Positions 10,736 through 22,680 of a DNA stretch of 64,000 nt are shown piece after piece (within the stretch, counting starts at the first letter, position 1; each line of letters starts with the position of its first letter). The notes under the pieces were generated by a model. That model searched no databases and was not told where the DNA came from. It worked only from the letters and a program-made list of their open reading frames with translations. The stretch lies in assembly GCA_034509495.1 (NCBI GenBank), contig CM067521.1, forward strand, positions 16,651,704 through 16,715,703, given 5' to 3'. The translations under genes and the position numbers were made by a program. This DNA comes from Acestrorhynchus altus. Lineage: Eukaryota; Chordata; Actinopteri; Characiformes; Acestrorhynchidae.

Positions 10736-10995
10736 CCACTGAATGTGAAATTCTTACAATTTCTGCATGAGTTCCCACCCATAAATTCCTTTTTAAGAAG
10801 CTCAATAATAGAGTAAAGCAGCATGCTGTGATACTATATACTCAGTTCTGCTTTGAGTAAATGACAGCCTGGCTTGTTTATATTTGGAAAAACAGCACCA
10901 CCAGTGGATCTGAGCTCCTTGTGAATCATAATTTATGTAATATATTTACAGATTTCTTGAGGTACATTTTACTAATATATGTATGGATTTTATAA

Positions 10996-11074
10996 GATCT
11001 TGTTGAAGACTTGATCCACAAAATACAACAAATGGTTGATCAGACTGTGATCTGGGGAATTTGCAGGGCCAACT
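10996..11074 (-). mobile_element. Tc1 family T2 fragment, continuation
   Basis: GATCTTGTTG, then GTTGATCAGACTGTGATC and TGGGGAATTTGCAGG, match the minus-strand T2 segment that encodes the NSPDLNPIEH region. It directly follows, in family order, the part that ends at 10297. The two pieces therefore look like one fragment interrupted by about 700 bp. Confidence 0.6.
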
Positions 11075-12404
11075 AATGTAAAACAGGACTTAACAAACCA
11101 AGCAACTGGCAGTCAATTACAACATCAGATTTAACCATGTAAGTCATTAAGAAAACAAATGTGGTATCAAAGGTTTAGAATTTGCTCTTTTAAAAGAATT
11201 TCTTTTACCTATATATGAATTTATGGCTGTTATTTAGCTGTCCAACCACCAGGAAAACCAATGCTGTATATTGTCGCTGTTGTGCAGAAACATAAAAAAA
11301 TAACTAATTTCATTCGCTTTTTCCTCAGTATGAGTCTGCCCTTATATTTCATGAAATATTATATTTATTCCATTAAAAATGCTCCAAAATGCCTGGGATT
11401 CGAACCTGCAATAATTTTATTTCTCATTCAAATTTGCCTTTTTGGAGATGTGACTTTTGTTGAACATCAACAGTTTTTAGACCTGGACATGAGCTTCACC
11501 TACAGTGCTGACTTTAGACTTATGCACTGAAGGTAGATTCATGATGACCCACATGTAGAAGAGGCTTTTTCTTTAAAGCTTCTGTACTCGTGCACTCACT
11601 CAACTCTTTGCTGATCTCAGTTTGAAAACCATGCAGAAGCACACAGGTGGAATTATCTCTTATGAGCAGCAAGAAAATATCTGGCACTGAATCAAAACCA
11701 GCAGATAAAATCACTGTTACTCCACAGTGCTGTGACTTCATGATTTACAGTCTTGTTTTTCGAGCGTGACACATAAGCGAGCCTCATGCCAAATGGCAGG
11801 CTTTACTGAGGGCCTGATCGACTTGATAAAAAGGCTTTTAAACTGTACATGAATTATATCCTTTAACAGATTACTCGGTTGGGCAGGGGTGTATTGATTT
11901 GAGCCTGGGAGGTAAATAAATCTTCCACCTGATGTACAGACCTCTATAATCTGTTGCCAACAATTCATCTACGACCTGCCTACCGAGCTAATATTCAGAG
12001 CTTTGTCCCTACCACATAACATGCAACAGACATTATAAATCTTCAGTAGTGAATTTGATACCATGCCAACACTTGGTACCACAAGAAACTGGCACCCTAT
12101 CCTTGTGTCTGGGTAGTGTTGGGGACCTACTGTTACCCTGACCAAGAAGCAGGTGCTTCCACACATGGGTTTGTAGGTCATCTCCACCAAGTCAAAAGCA
12201 GGCCTCCTCACTGAAGATGAACCATTGCCATTTCGATCATTGCAGACTTTGGCAAAGTTGACAATCTACCAGTTCTTCCACTCTCTAAGCAAGTTGAAGA
12301 TGAAATGATCCCAAAATAACACATTTGCCTTGTAGTTTTTTCATTTTTTGCCTTTTCAAAAATAACAAAATAGTAAAAGGACCCAAAGTAGCCTCTCCTG
12401 TGGG
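11075..12404. other. Unique sequence, no gene seen
   Basis: A GGGATTCGAACC string at about 11397 resembles the B box of a tRNA-derived SINE on the minus strand, but no matching A box is seen. Open frames of 70-90 codons (11261-11530 plus, 11520-12211 minus) have no recognisable domain. No named repeat can be supported. Confidence 0.45.
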
Positions 12405-13165
12405 AAGTATCACAACTTACAAATGGGTTTTGTAGGCAGCCTTCCAGGTCTTATTTGAAAGATTTCATCCATTCTTCCTTGCAAAAAGTCTTCCAGATCA
12501 GTGAGACTCCTGAGCCATCTTGCATGTATTGGCTCTGGTAAAACCTTCAGCTTGCACCTTTTGAGGAAGTCTGTTGTGGATTTAGAGGTGTGTTTAGGAT
12601 CATAATCCATTTGTAGAAACTGTCCTCTTTTCAGATTTTTTACAGATAGTGTTCTACTGTTCTAGTTGCTTGCACAATTTTGTCTCTTGTCTCACCCATG
12701 AAGTGCCATTGGCTGCAACACAATCCCAAAGCATGACTGATCCTCCCCTATGGTTAATGGTTGGAGAGGTGTTCTTACCATAAAACTGCATGCCATTTTT
12801 CTCCATACCGTTGGTCATTTTAGCCAAAAAGTTGATTTTTTTTTACTTTATTGGTCCACAGGACTTGTGATTGCATCCAAAATGCATCAGATTTGTTTAG
12901 ATGTTCTTTTGCAAACTACAGAGGCAGAATTTTGTAGAGGAAGCAGGAGAGGTTTTGTGCAGCTGTTGCTGAACAGTTGAACAGTATACTCCAGAGTCTG
13001 AAACATCTTCCTTCAGTCAAGCGAAGGATCTGATTTGCCTTTCTAGCAATCCTGTGAGCAGCTGTCTGTGAAATTTGTCTTGGTCTTCCAGACCTTATTT
13101 TGACCTCCACTGTTAACTGCCAATCCTTAATTACATTTTAAACTGAGAAAATGACGACCTAAAAT
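12405..13165 (-). pseudogene. Tc1-like transposase pseudogene (family T3)
   Basis: Read on the minus strand, the N-terminal DNA-binding segment appears around 13100-12990 as RSGRPRQISQTAAHRIARKANQ, the second helix-turn-helix of a Tc1 transposase with its GRPR hook. The middle at about 12900-12730 retains sequence typical of the KHGGG region. The stretch 12610-12500 reads DYDPKHTSKSTTDFLKR, the motif with the second catalytic Asp. The order N-terminus, core, DPKHTS on one strand supports a single element. Stops and frameshifts separate the parts, and no terminal repeats are seen at either end. A terminal fragment that seems to be the same family is at 51911-52250. The intact enzyme would excise and insert its element at TA sites; this copy cannot. 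Confidence 0.85.
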
Positions 13166-13337
13166 CTCTAACAGCTGCTGAGGAAACTTTGTTAAACCTA
13201 CCCACATAGCTTTCATGTCTTGCAGGTTATTCCTTCTATGTACAATTGTTTTGAACAATCAGTGTGTAAAATAAAGTTCTTCAGAATAGCCTTTTTAGAG
13301 GAGGTTGGAGAGTTAAATAGTGTTGTAACTTTTATGG

Positions 13338-13505
13338 ACAGTGGTTGATTGATGGTTAGACTGCTGGGATCGAGCACAAGGTCTGCTGAACACCTGAGCA
13401 AAGCCCTTAACCCTTTCTGCTCCAGGGGTACTGTAGCATAGCTGACTCAAGTTTTCTAAGCCAGGATATGTGAAGAGAATAACTTTACTTCAGCTATAAA
13501 GTCTA
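13338..13505 (+). mobile_element. SINE-like element
   Basis: A head with GGTTAGACTGCTGGGATCGAG is followed by a body with GCCCTTAACCCTTTCTGCTC and a tail with GCCAGGATATGTGAAGA. This body and tail are typical of a widespread fish SINE. The tail is shared with the fragment at 16775-16885. Confidence 0.6.
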
Positions 13506-15339
13506 AACTCTTTGATTTGAACAAACTGGAGAGTCAGCACATTAAATTCTTTGTGCAGAGATTTTATTTGAGACTGGAACCTGGCCTTTCTCTGGACCAG
13601 TGTTTCAGTCTTTCTCTGGTCTTTCTATCCCTCAGTGTTCCAAATTGCAGTTGAATTCATTCCTTTTTGAATTCTTCCATTCAGATGATGGAGGCCAGTT
13701 TGCCTTTTCAAAAGATGACAAATGTAAAAAAGGCGAATGTCTTTTCTATTAGATTTCATACACTCTCAAGAAGCCCCCCCATCTCTTATGTCCCTTTAAA
13801 ACATCATCTGATTTATGACAGTGCAGCAATGCTGTGTTTGTTCTGAGACGTAAAGCCCTGGAGACAAACACTGCAGGCTTTGTGAATTCCAATTAACCTC
13901 CAAGAAACACACAAATACATCTACACAAATGAAGATATGAGATATGAAGCCCATTTTATCTAGTTTTCTCCAAAGTTCCCACTACATGAAAAGCTGCTTG
14001 TGTTATGCTGTAGCTGCATGTTGTGTCTCATCATTAGGCTCAGGGTCCTTGCTGTGTTTATTTGCAGCTGGCTAGATCTCAGGAGAGGCAAAGTAATGAG
14101 AGGCAGAAAATGGTTGTGAAGACGAGTCTCCGTCGTGTTTGTCATTGTGGATCTGAACTACATTCTGCTAGAGAAAGCTAGGGAAGGGCCAGAGACGAGC
14201 CATTGTAACCAGACAAATAATTGCATGTCTGATCCGGTTATCCAGCCGTGGACACGGGACGGCACAGTCATTGTGAGACACACTGCATCTTAAGCTCACA
14301 AAAGTCTCCAGCTGTGTACCATCAGCACTTGCTTTTTGCTATTGCTTGGAACAAAGGTCTAGGAGTTTATTATGCAGCCACTGTTTTTACTAGCATATAC
14401 AAGTTAAACTTACCACTAAAAAACAGATGCAACCGTGGCACATTAGTGTAAGCACAATAGAACATTAATTCAATACTATTCCATGTTGTTTCAGATAAAT
14501 GAGCTTTTAATTGTTATATATAGTTATAGATATAGAGATATAATACTAATTTATATACTATTTATATATATAAAGTTTGATTAAAGTTTGATTCATGAAA
14601 AGAGATTGTATCAAATGCTGGTACGTGCATTTAACACCTCAAAGTAAAAAAGTGAAGACAAAATTGAAATTATATTCCCACAAGCCCTTTATTAAGTACA
14701 TTTTCACATACACTTTTGAAAATTAAGGGGTCATTTCAGCAGAGCCATAAAATACCTATTTTTGGTTTATAGAGATACACAGATTATATCATGATATGTA
14801 AAGACAATTTAACAATATACAATATTTCTAACAATATTTTTACATGGAGTCAAAATGGTTTGACAGCAGCAGATTTTAAAATCTTACATCGGTCTCTGGG
14901 GATCTATGATGATCTATGTTATATTCATAAAAGCAGATTGTGTATCACAATAAAATATAATATGATACAATGAAATACTGTCTTATTAACCCACTCCTAG
15001 ATGTGAGTGTTGCGAACCTTTACATTTGTAAAGAATCTTCAGATCAACTTTTTTATGGCTATCTGTGCTAGAAGGGGAAGGGAAGGCCAGTGCTTCCTCC
15101 AAATCAAAGTCAATGTTTATTTGGCACATACGTAGTCAAATGGCACAACTAAAAGTGAAATGATTTGGTAACTAGATAGGCCATAGGAAATAAATATTGA
15201 AATTAAATAAGCTAATAAAATAATAAAGATGTAATAAAAGTCTCCTGAAGCTCCAACACTTTTTCAACAATCTTTATCAAACTGCTGCTACACCATTGGA
15301 GTTCAACATGCTTGGAGAATAACATTAAATATCACTTCT
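13506..15339. other. Unique sequence, no gene seen
   Basis: AT-rich runs (14510-14575) and a scatter of short frames are present, none with a domain. About 13970-14250 is less AT-rich and repeat-free. I cannot name a repeat here. Confidence 0.45.
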
Positions 15340-15546
15340 GTTACATCAGCTAACAGATTCTCACACTGGCTTGCATTATGTTGAGCGATGGAAAGGAGAT
15401 AGAGGGCAATCATCTCCTCCAGAAAACTTGCCCAGAGAGAGAGTGAGACCTATTATGTTCTCTGGCACTACCAGCTGTAGTTGTCTGGGATCCAACCTGT
15501 GATGTACCAGCGATGAAGCCAACGCTTAGACAGTTACACCACTTGG
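15340..15546 (-). mobile_element. tRNA-derived SINE, minus strand
   Basis: On the minus strand the head at 15546-15480 reads CCAAGTGGTGTAACTGTCTA and then AGGTTGGATCCC, matching the A-box and B-box layout of RNA polymerase III promoters with a few changes. The body then contains GTGCCAGAGAACATAAT and GTGAGAATCTGTTAGCTGATG, features of a common fish SINE. The B box is mutated at one position, so it is probably silent. Confidence 0.7.
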
Positions 15547-16774
15547 GAATGATGGTTTTGTTTTCAATGCACTGTTGCACCACTTGTAGTCTATGAAATC
15601 TAAGAATACAGCATTATGTACTACTCATTTAGTATGCAGTTCTCCTCAAAGCTCACTGCTGGTTTACTGTACATTGAAGAAGCCACATGTGTCTCACTGT
15701 CAGCCCGATCTCTGTATGAAACTACGCCAGCACAGCTGGGTTTTCCTCTGCCAGCTGGGACTTATTCCACCATTGCGTACAGGCTTGGCCCATTTCACTA
15801 CAAATTAACATACTGCAGTTATGGAATAACTTGGGCCTTCTGCAAAAATATTATAATGGTATGAACAACATTCGGAGCCTAAGGGAAATTGAGAGATTAG
15901 GTGTGTCTCCACAGAGCATTCTGTGCTTGATATGCATGTCGCTGCTAATGTTAGATGCCTTATAGCTAATAGCGATCCTGTGACAATGACCAAGTCAGAA
16001 ATAATGCTTATGTAATATCTGGCAGTGGTTATGAGGTATCAGGGTCAACGAGGGAAACATGATCAAATAGATGATTGAACTGCACATGCAGGGCTATGTT
16101 GTGGATGATGCTGGATTGGTAAAGAACCTTTAAATAAGGATATGTTTACATTTTGACAGAAGGACTGAGAAAAGGTAAGCTGTAATCAATGAACAATGTA
16201 TGTTAAAGTATATCAGCATTCACTTGCATTGTCCTTCCATTAAACCAAGATAATATATGTAATATAATATATTATAGATTTAACCTGGAACAATGATGCT
16301 ATAGCTAATTTTACACATCAGAATCTAGAGTCTCCTATAAACGGAGCTTTAAAAGGCTCCTCAGTGGGTGCTTTGCTAAACAGGGCAACCCATTCTGACA
16401 TGTGAATCGGTTGAGTTGTGTTATGTGGGCTCTGAACATTGCGTTTGCATTAGCATTAGCTTTTCGACATTCCTGGCTCTTAAGGCAGATTTGAAGGGTT
16501 GCCAACTATCCCTGAGGCACTCAAGGCTATCTACTTGAGAAGGCAAAAAAACAGCACAATACCCAAGATGATCATATCATTTCACATATAAAAGGAAGCA
16601 AATGAAATGAAGTAATTCAGTCTGATTGTAAAACACTGGTAATGAGAAAAATGGCACATCACCTGTTATCATGAAGTCATGACCTTTCAATGTCAATAAT
16701 GACATAGCAACCTAAACAGCATCATGATTTATGTTCAAGTCCATGTTAAAGTTGACAAGCGACATAAGTTGCCA
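15547..16774. other. Unique sequence, no gene seen
   Basis: Frames of up to 82 codons at 15593-15864 overlap in two registers and show no domain. No repeat family is recognised. Confidence 0.5.
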
Positions 16775-16885
16775 TTTTTGGTCCTTGAGGAAGGCCCTTA
16801 ACCCTCTGCTCTAAGGGTGCTACAGCTTGGCTTTCCAAGCTGGGATATGCAAACAGACAAATTTGATTGCACAGTAAAAATATAT
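16775..16885 (+). mobile_element. SINE 3' fragment
   Basis: GCCCTTAACCCTCTGCTC and CAAGCTGGGATATGCAA repeat the body and tail seen at 13400-13480. The tRNA-like head is missing, which is typical of a 5'-truncated retroposed copy. Confidence 0.6.
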
Positions 16886-18665
16886 GCCAAAAAATATAGA
16901 TATATAACAAATGAGCAAACATTTACTGAACTGTACAAGCATGTTTGTAACAGAGAATTCAGATTCCTTTCTGAATTAAATTAAGTGCAAGCAAGACAAT
17001 TTTAAGCAGATTTACGCACCAATGTGGCTAATCCAGAAAAGCACCATCTCAGCGAAAAATGTTAAAAATTTTCAGGGGAAGTAGGTGTGAGGGACAATAA
17101 CCACTGAATCATACTCTTAATATCACCCTACCTCTCAGGCGAGTCTTTAACAGCATGTCAGGGCTGTTATTTTACGAACTTGGAGCATTTCTGCCCCATT
17201 TCACAGAGTGTTAAGCACATACATAACTGCCAAATTTATAGTATAGAGCTTTGCAGATCTTAAAGAAAAGGGGAAACAGATAATAACCCACTCTGAAGGC
17301 AAACAGCGATTGAAGGCTGCATACTGCAGTGCTTGAAGATTTACACTTCCAGTATAATTGAGGGTAGAGTTGAGGTTTCCCTGGTCAGCAACTGCCAGAC
17401 AAGGTCTGTCTCAACTTATGCTAACTTGGAGCCAGGATTCAATGATACATGACAGAAATTTGTCATTCTACAATCCCAACCAAGTCATGAATCAGTTTAA
17501 CCATTCAATACCCACTATACAGTACTGTGCAAATGTTTTATCCCCTGTACAAATCTTAATTTAAAGCATTATTTACTCACTAAAACACTAATTTTAGAAT
17601 AAATATAAATAACACTCACGGTGCTCTTTCAAGCATCACCAAATCTCTGGGAATGGGAATCTAGTATTATTTAATATAGTATTTAATATAGTATAAATCT
17701 GGGTCAGTCAGGTGACCAACTGTATCACTACAATCCTGGTATAGTTTTGTGTAGACAGCCTGAAAAAGAATAGTAAATATAGCTATAACTTGCAATATTT
17801 GGAGCCCAAGCACTAGAATCCAATTAGAAGCCTTATTAGAAGACAAATTATGCACCGTATTGAATTTTTTAAATAATATTTAATCCCATTTTTCACCATA
17901 CCTAGCTGTGATCTGGCTTTGTGAAACATTTGTGAAAGAATCGTTCAAAAGAGCTCAATGAACTATTCAATGAAAATTTTAATTGTTCTTTGACTTGTCT
18001 TGACTTTTAAGGAACTCATATCCTGTACTATGAACTGTATTTAATTATGTCTCAGTCACATGTATATTATGAATCCTCAGTAATGAATTCACGTTTTTAA
18101 ATGTTTATTTGAGCCAGTTGGACTTAGATCAACAATAGAGGTGCTAATTCAACACTGGGGATTGCACAGTGTTGTTTATAAATGCCTCAATGCTCCAGTC
18201 AGTGCTAAACTCCACAACAACAAAATCTACACTAACATTGTTTTGAATTATAGAAATATGCTAATGTGCTTATATGTGCAGCACTGAAACATAAATCATC
18301 TGGATTGATGCATTGTGCAGGTTGTGGCCCCTTAGGTGCTTGTACACAGAAAATTGAATCTATCAGTCAAACAAATTTTCCCTCATGGGGGTAAAGCATG
18401 GCAAGCACAGAGGGAGCTTGTCTTAGGCAAGATGCCTGAATGTAGTTTCCAGACACAGGAATTAGCTGAAAATGAAACCCCAGAAAGGAAATCTCAGTAG
18501 GAGGTCTTATATACATTCTGTTCACAAACTTGATATCAAGAAAAGCCATTGGGGAACAAAAGTCAGAGAAATGTGTGATCAAGACGAAGAGGGTGAAAGA
18601 GAGAGAATATAAAGTAAAATAAGTCTTTCTTGAAATCTACCAGATCAAACAAAATCACTTTAGAC
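16886..18665. other. Unique sequence, no gene seen
   Basis: AT-rich sequence with no named repeat. Small frames (17358-17564, 18367-18582) lack domains. Confidence 0.5.
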
Positions 18666-18839
18666 CAGTGGTTCTCTGTTTGGTCCTCTGGGCCACCTAA
18701 ATAGTACAAAATTTTGGTTTATCTCTGTTGGGAGCTAGGATAGAGCACATATATGGATCGTCTGTGGAAAGGTTTAAGTGTGACCTTGAAAAAACTTAAC
18801 TTAACTAAAACTGAGAACTTCATAAAATGAGAAACACTG
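18666..18839. mobile_element. hAT-like MITE, decayed
   Basis: It begins CAGTGGTTCTC and ends GAGAAACACTG, a terminal inverted repeat with few mismatches. Inside, GTTGGGAGCTAGGATAGAGC fits a common fish MITE of this type. No 8-bp target duplication can be seen, so the ends have diverged or the border is slightly off. Confidence 0.65.
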
Positions 18840-19029
18840 ACACAGTTTATAAAAACATTTGCAGCCGGCACAATTATTTTTCTAGGACTTTGCTGTGTTG
18901 CTCAATTGTTTCTTGTCTCTTATGATATGTTTTGCTCCTAATACGCACATCATTGACAGATGGCTACATGACTCAGGACTACATGCATACAGACCATTAT
19001 GACAACAGTCCTTAACACTAGCCCATACC

Positions 19030-19262
19030 CAAGTGAAAATCAACACTCCACCCCTACCACAAAATCTGCAGGAACTGAGTGAGAATATTCAAGCTGCATG
19101 TGATGGATTCTCCCAAGACCCCATTAGAACCTCTATAACCTCATTCCAAGACCTCTGTCACATGGCACTAGCAAACGTTCAATGCCACACTGAGAGGCAC
19201 TATTTCTGTCTATGTAACATAGACAGATAGATATCTGTCTCAATAAATACTCAAAAAATACT
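19030..19262 (+). pseudogene. Tc1/Tc3-like transposase C-terminal remnant, copy 1
   Basis: The plus strand encodes NTPPLPQNLQELSENIQAAC, then DGFSQDPIRTSITSF, an alpha-helical C-terminal segment like the end of Tc1/Tc3 transposases (LPQTLQELREAI.QAWD.IPQ..I). Only about 50 residues survive. They are nearly the same as the fragment at 60590-60840, so both descend from one element family. The catalytic core is absent, and the frame then enters a short palindromic ATAGACAGATAGATATCTGT stretch. The family name is uncertain; the pairing of the two copies is clear from the sequence. Confidence 0.6.
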
Positions 19263-20078
19263 CAATAAACCTAAAGTAATCTTTATCTCACTTCCAAATA
19301 GAATGCTTCTGGGTGCAACTATTTTTCTGCCAATCTTAAATATATGCTTTTTCAAAAAGAGAAAGAAGCAGGACAGTTTCTACAGTTTATATTTTGCAGT
19401 GTTATTTATTCTATACCTTTATTGCAGTTTTTGCTCCTTTAATTGCTCTCCACTATATAGAAAAAGTGTAAAGAATCACCATGGTGATGGTGATTTTTGG
19501 TAGATTTAGATCTACCACTGAACCACAATACTCATCATTCATGTCCTTCAAGAAAATGTCAAATCAAAAATCAAAGGTTCTTGTCATGTTCATATTGGAT
19601 GCAGAAGTCGGTTATATCCTGCATAACCAAGACTTCTGCACTATCACTGCAGCCAAAATCAGAGGATGCCATGCCCTCTAGTGCCTTTACTCTCTATATC
19701 ACCAAATGATAGATTTTTCAGTATCTGCTCTACACTCAAGAGAAGAAACTGCAACATGGCCTTGCTTTTTTTCCAATCAAGTACTTTTGTTTTTGAGGCT
19801 TAGAAATGAAACAGCAGATTGGCTAATGAATAAACATGAACCTTTATCTGATCTATACCTATGACTTTTTGGAGTGCAGAAATAACAGTGCCAGATAATT
19901 ATTTAGTATTTAAGTCGTTTGATGTATAAATAGTACGCATATGACTTTGGTATATTGTGTGTATTTGTCAAGAACCTGACAATCTGATACCTGATGCAGT
20001 ATATTGCAACATATTGCAATGCTGTAAGCAAGTCAATGTACTGTGATATTTTTTATCACATTTCTTTAAATCCTCTTA
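19263..20078. other. Unique sequence, no gene seen
   Basis: AT-rich with no named repeat. Overlapping short frames at 19481-19709 are in different registers of the same stretch and lack domains. Confidence 0.5.
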
Positions 20079-20250
20079 GGGGCAGCCATGGCCTGATGGT
20101 TAGGGAACCAGCCTTGTGACTGGAAGGTTGCTGATTCAGTTCCCTGAACTGGCAGGACATGACTGAAGTGCCCTTTCCATTTGGTAATTATTCCAGAGTT
20201 TCACTGGATATGTTGCTGTTATCTGTATATTCAGTCAGCATGAAGTGCAA
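20079..20250 (+). mobile_element. tRNA-derived SINE
   Basis: The head GGGGCAGCCATGGCCTGATG carries an A box (TGGCCTGATGG) and, about 45 bases on, a B-box relative (GATTCAGTTCC). The head is followed by the CAGGACATGACTGAAGTGCC body. The B box differs from GGTTCGANTCC at several positions, so this copy is probably inactive. Confidence 0.75.
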
Positions 20251-20934
20251 ATAGCTAAATAATTCTGGCAGGGTTAGGTTTCATCCTCACATTCACCTAA
20301 AATCCACTCACTTCACCGGCTCACACAGATGCCCTCCTCCAATCAGTGCATTACTCAATTGATTTTCTCAAAGCTACTGTTCATTCATGGCCAGCACATA
20401 ATGCACTGCTGTTCTAGATGATGACAAGTTTCAGTGTCATTGTGACAGTTTAAACAGCTTAATTGCAGTGTCATTCCGAGGAAGAGTTGATGCCACTCTT
20501 GAAAGATGTGTGAAATCGATTTGAAGAGGATGCCAACCTCATAATCAAACACATGGCCAGACATATTACGACCATCAGAGTTAGAGGCATTGTAAGCAAA
20601 ATGATCACCAAGAAGTGGAACATAACCCAACAAAGAGGGCACACAATGTTTTGCTCAGTGAAAAAGCTGGAAACAAGAACCTTAAAAGTCTATATTCTAC
20701 TAATATTATTTTTGTAACTGCCTTAACTGTACAATTATAACCTTTAGAACCCTGGGCCAAGATAGATTATTCTGATCCTGAGATATGAAGCCTAGAAATG
20801 GTTTGTAACTGCCCACAAGGTGCAGATCTCGGGTTCTAATAGTTAAGAAATAACCAACTTAAGTTTATGTTAAATATTGAAGTTTTCTGTCTCTATAAAA
20901 AAGCATCAGCAACTAAATGAAGGTCTGGGGTAGC
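20251..20934. other. Unique sequence, no gene seen
   Basis: An 85-codon minus-strand frame at 20385-20642 has no recognisable domain. No repeat is named. Confidence 0.45.
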
Positions 20935-21245
20935 TAGCCGAGGTCACCGTGCCCAATGACAAGCACAAGCTAGATGGGTATAAACCACATTACTGGGCTG
21001 TAGAGCAGTGGAACCACATTCTGATGGAGCGCCACCCAATACTTCCAGGATGAGCTGAAGTGCCAAATTAATCATCCCAACATCAGAACCTAACCTCACT
21101 GATGTTCCAGTGGTTGACTGCAGTCAAATCCTCTTCACAGCAATGTTCCAACACATAGTGAAAAGCCATCTCATACAAGAAGATGCTGTTATTGCAGCAA
21201 AGAGAGACAAACTCCTTATTAATACCCTTGAATTCAGAAGAAATG
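20935..21245 (+). pseudogene. Tc1-like remnant with internal deletion (family T4)
   Basis: The left half (GTCACCGTGCCCAATGACAA and GGGCTGTAGAGCAGTGGAAC) matches the DNA around the WTLEQWK segment of a Tc1 transposase. The right half (AACCTCACTGATGTTCCAG and GATGCTGTTATTGCAGCAAA) matches the C-terminal end, encoding AVIAAK before the stop. The catalytic centre between them is missing. The element is on the plus strand and non-functional, and the terminal repeats cannot be seen. The family match is from remembered fish consensus sequence. Confidence 0.6.
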
Positions 21246-22612
21246 TAGTGAGAAGGTGTCTACAATCCTTTGAACATTCTGTGCACTCCATTTCTAATCT
21301 TCTGACTAAAACATCATTTCTCTGATGTTCCTCTCAGTCTTTTTAGGATTAGGTCTATTAATCCAGGTGTTGAGCAGTACAGACAGATCTTCTACAGAAG
21401 TTTTCACTTTGATTACTTGAAAGGACACAATAGATTCCTGTCCCTTTACTTGACAGCCAGCTTCTATGGATAATGAGCTACTATAAGACCTTCTGAATCC
21501 TTGTTGCATTAAAATGAAGTACTGACCACATCAGGAGAATACAAATCATAGTCAGACATCTGGAGAATCTGTTCTACAGAGAGTCGAGCATTTCCATGAA
21601 TGCAGCCCCATCTTGTGGTACACAGGTGCACTTAACAGTTTAAACCAAGTTTAAACAAAAGTGGCTTAAGAAATTCTTCCCAGATTCGATTTTTGTCATA
21701 TTTTTCATAATTTCAGTTTTCATAACTTATTATATATAATTATTGAGTATTATTATATGTTCTTAAATATCTACTTAACCTTATGCCGGCCTCACCCTCA
21801 TCTCAAGCTGTAGGAGGTTTGAAGGTCAGCCTATATATCAGCCTAACTTTAATTGGAAATTTTTGGAGCATTTCTAATGTATTGTAATTTTGTAAATATA
21901 AAGAACAATTGCCAGATTGATATTTGGTCCAAATGCAGAAAACAGAGGTATAAAGTGTTTTTGGGACAGGGACAATACAAATTTTCTATATCATTATAAA
22001 CAATAAGTAACAGTAATTTTATTTTAATATTTTAATGATCAAAAATCACTATTAATATTACACTTTCACAAATACACATTTCAGAGTCTTCTTTTTTCTT
22101 TTTTTACTATCTTTACTATCTAAACCCACCATTTATACACATATTTTAACTGGCAAAACATGTTGCAAATCTGAAAAAAAGAGGTGTTTTGTTCTTCAGT
22201 GTCTTGTATCCCTCCGCCAGGGATGGATTATTAAAATGTAAAAGAACTGATCTGTTTCACACTAAAGCTTTCTGAATGACTTTGTTTACTTTCATATAAT
22301 TATCACTAGGCCCTTACTCATAATCCATCAGTGAATGTTCAGGAAAGGCATAGTACCACTAAAATAGTCTGTACATGTGAGGGGACTGCGTGTACAGGAG
22401 AAATGAGGGGAGAGAGTGGACAATAAAGAAATAGAATGAGAAACAGGGATGAGGCAGATATTCCTGAGGGCCTGAGGGTGAAGTATCTAACATACCTGAT
22501 TACGATCAAAGGCAGGGCAGGCCAGAGGATCAAAACAGGAACGCGCGTGTGTGGGTGCATGTGCACATGCATATGTCTATTTGCATGCCTATCCCCTCAG
22601 AGAGATATGGCC

Positions 22613-22614
<2 letters not shown>
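21246..22614. other. Unique AT-rich sequence, no gene seen
   Basis: No named repeat and no credible exon. About 22370-22600 is richer in G and ends in a short GT-rich stretch next to the TA tract. Confidence 0.5.
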
Positions 22615-22671
<57 letters not shown>

Positions 22672-22680
22672 TATATAATA
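22615..22680. repeat. (TA)n microsatellite
   Basis: A nearly pure TA tract with two TAATA interruptions at its right end. The Tyr-Ile frames across it are artefacts. Confidence 0.97.

Noticed and set aside
20079..20150. Functional tRNA gene
   Set aside because: The A and B boxes belong to a SINE head; the B box is mutated and no cloverleaf with paired acceptor stem can be drawn.
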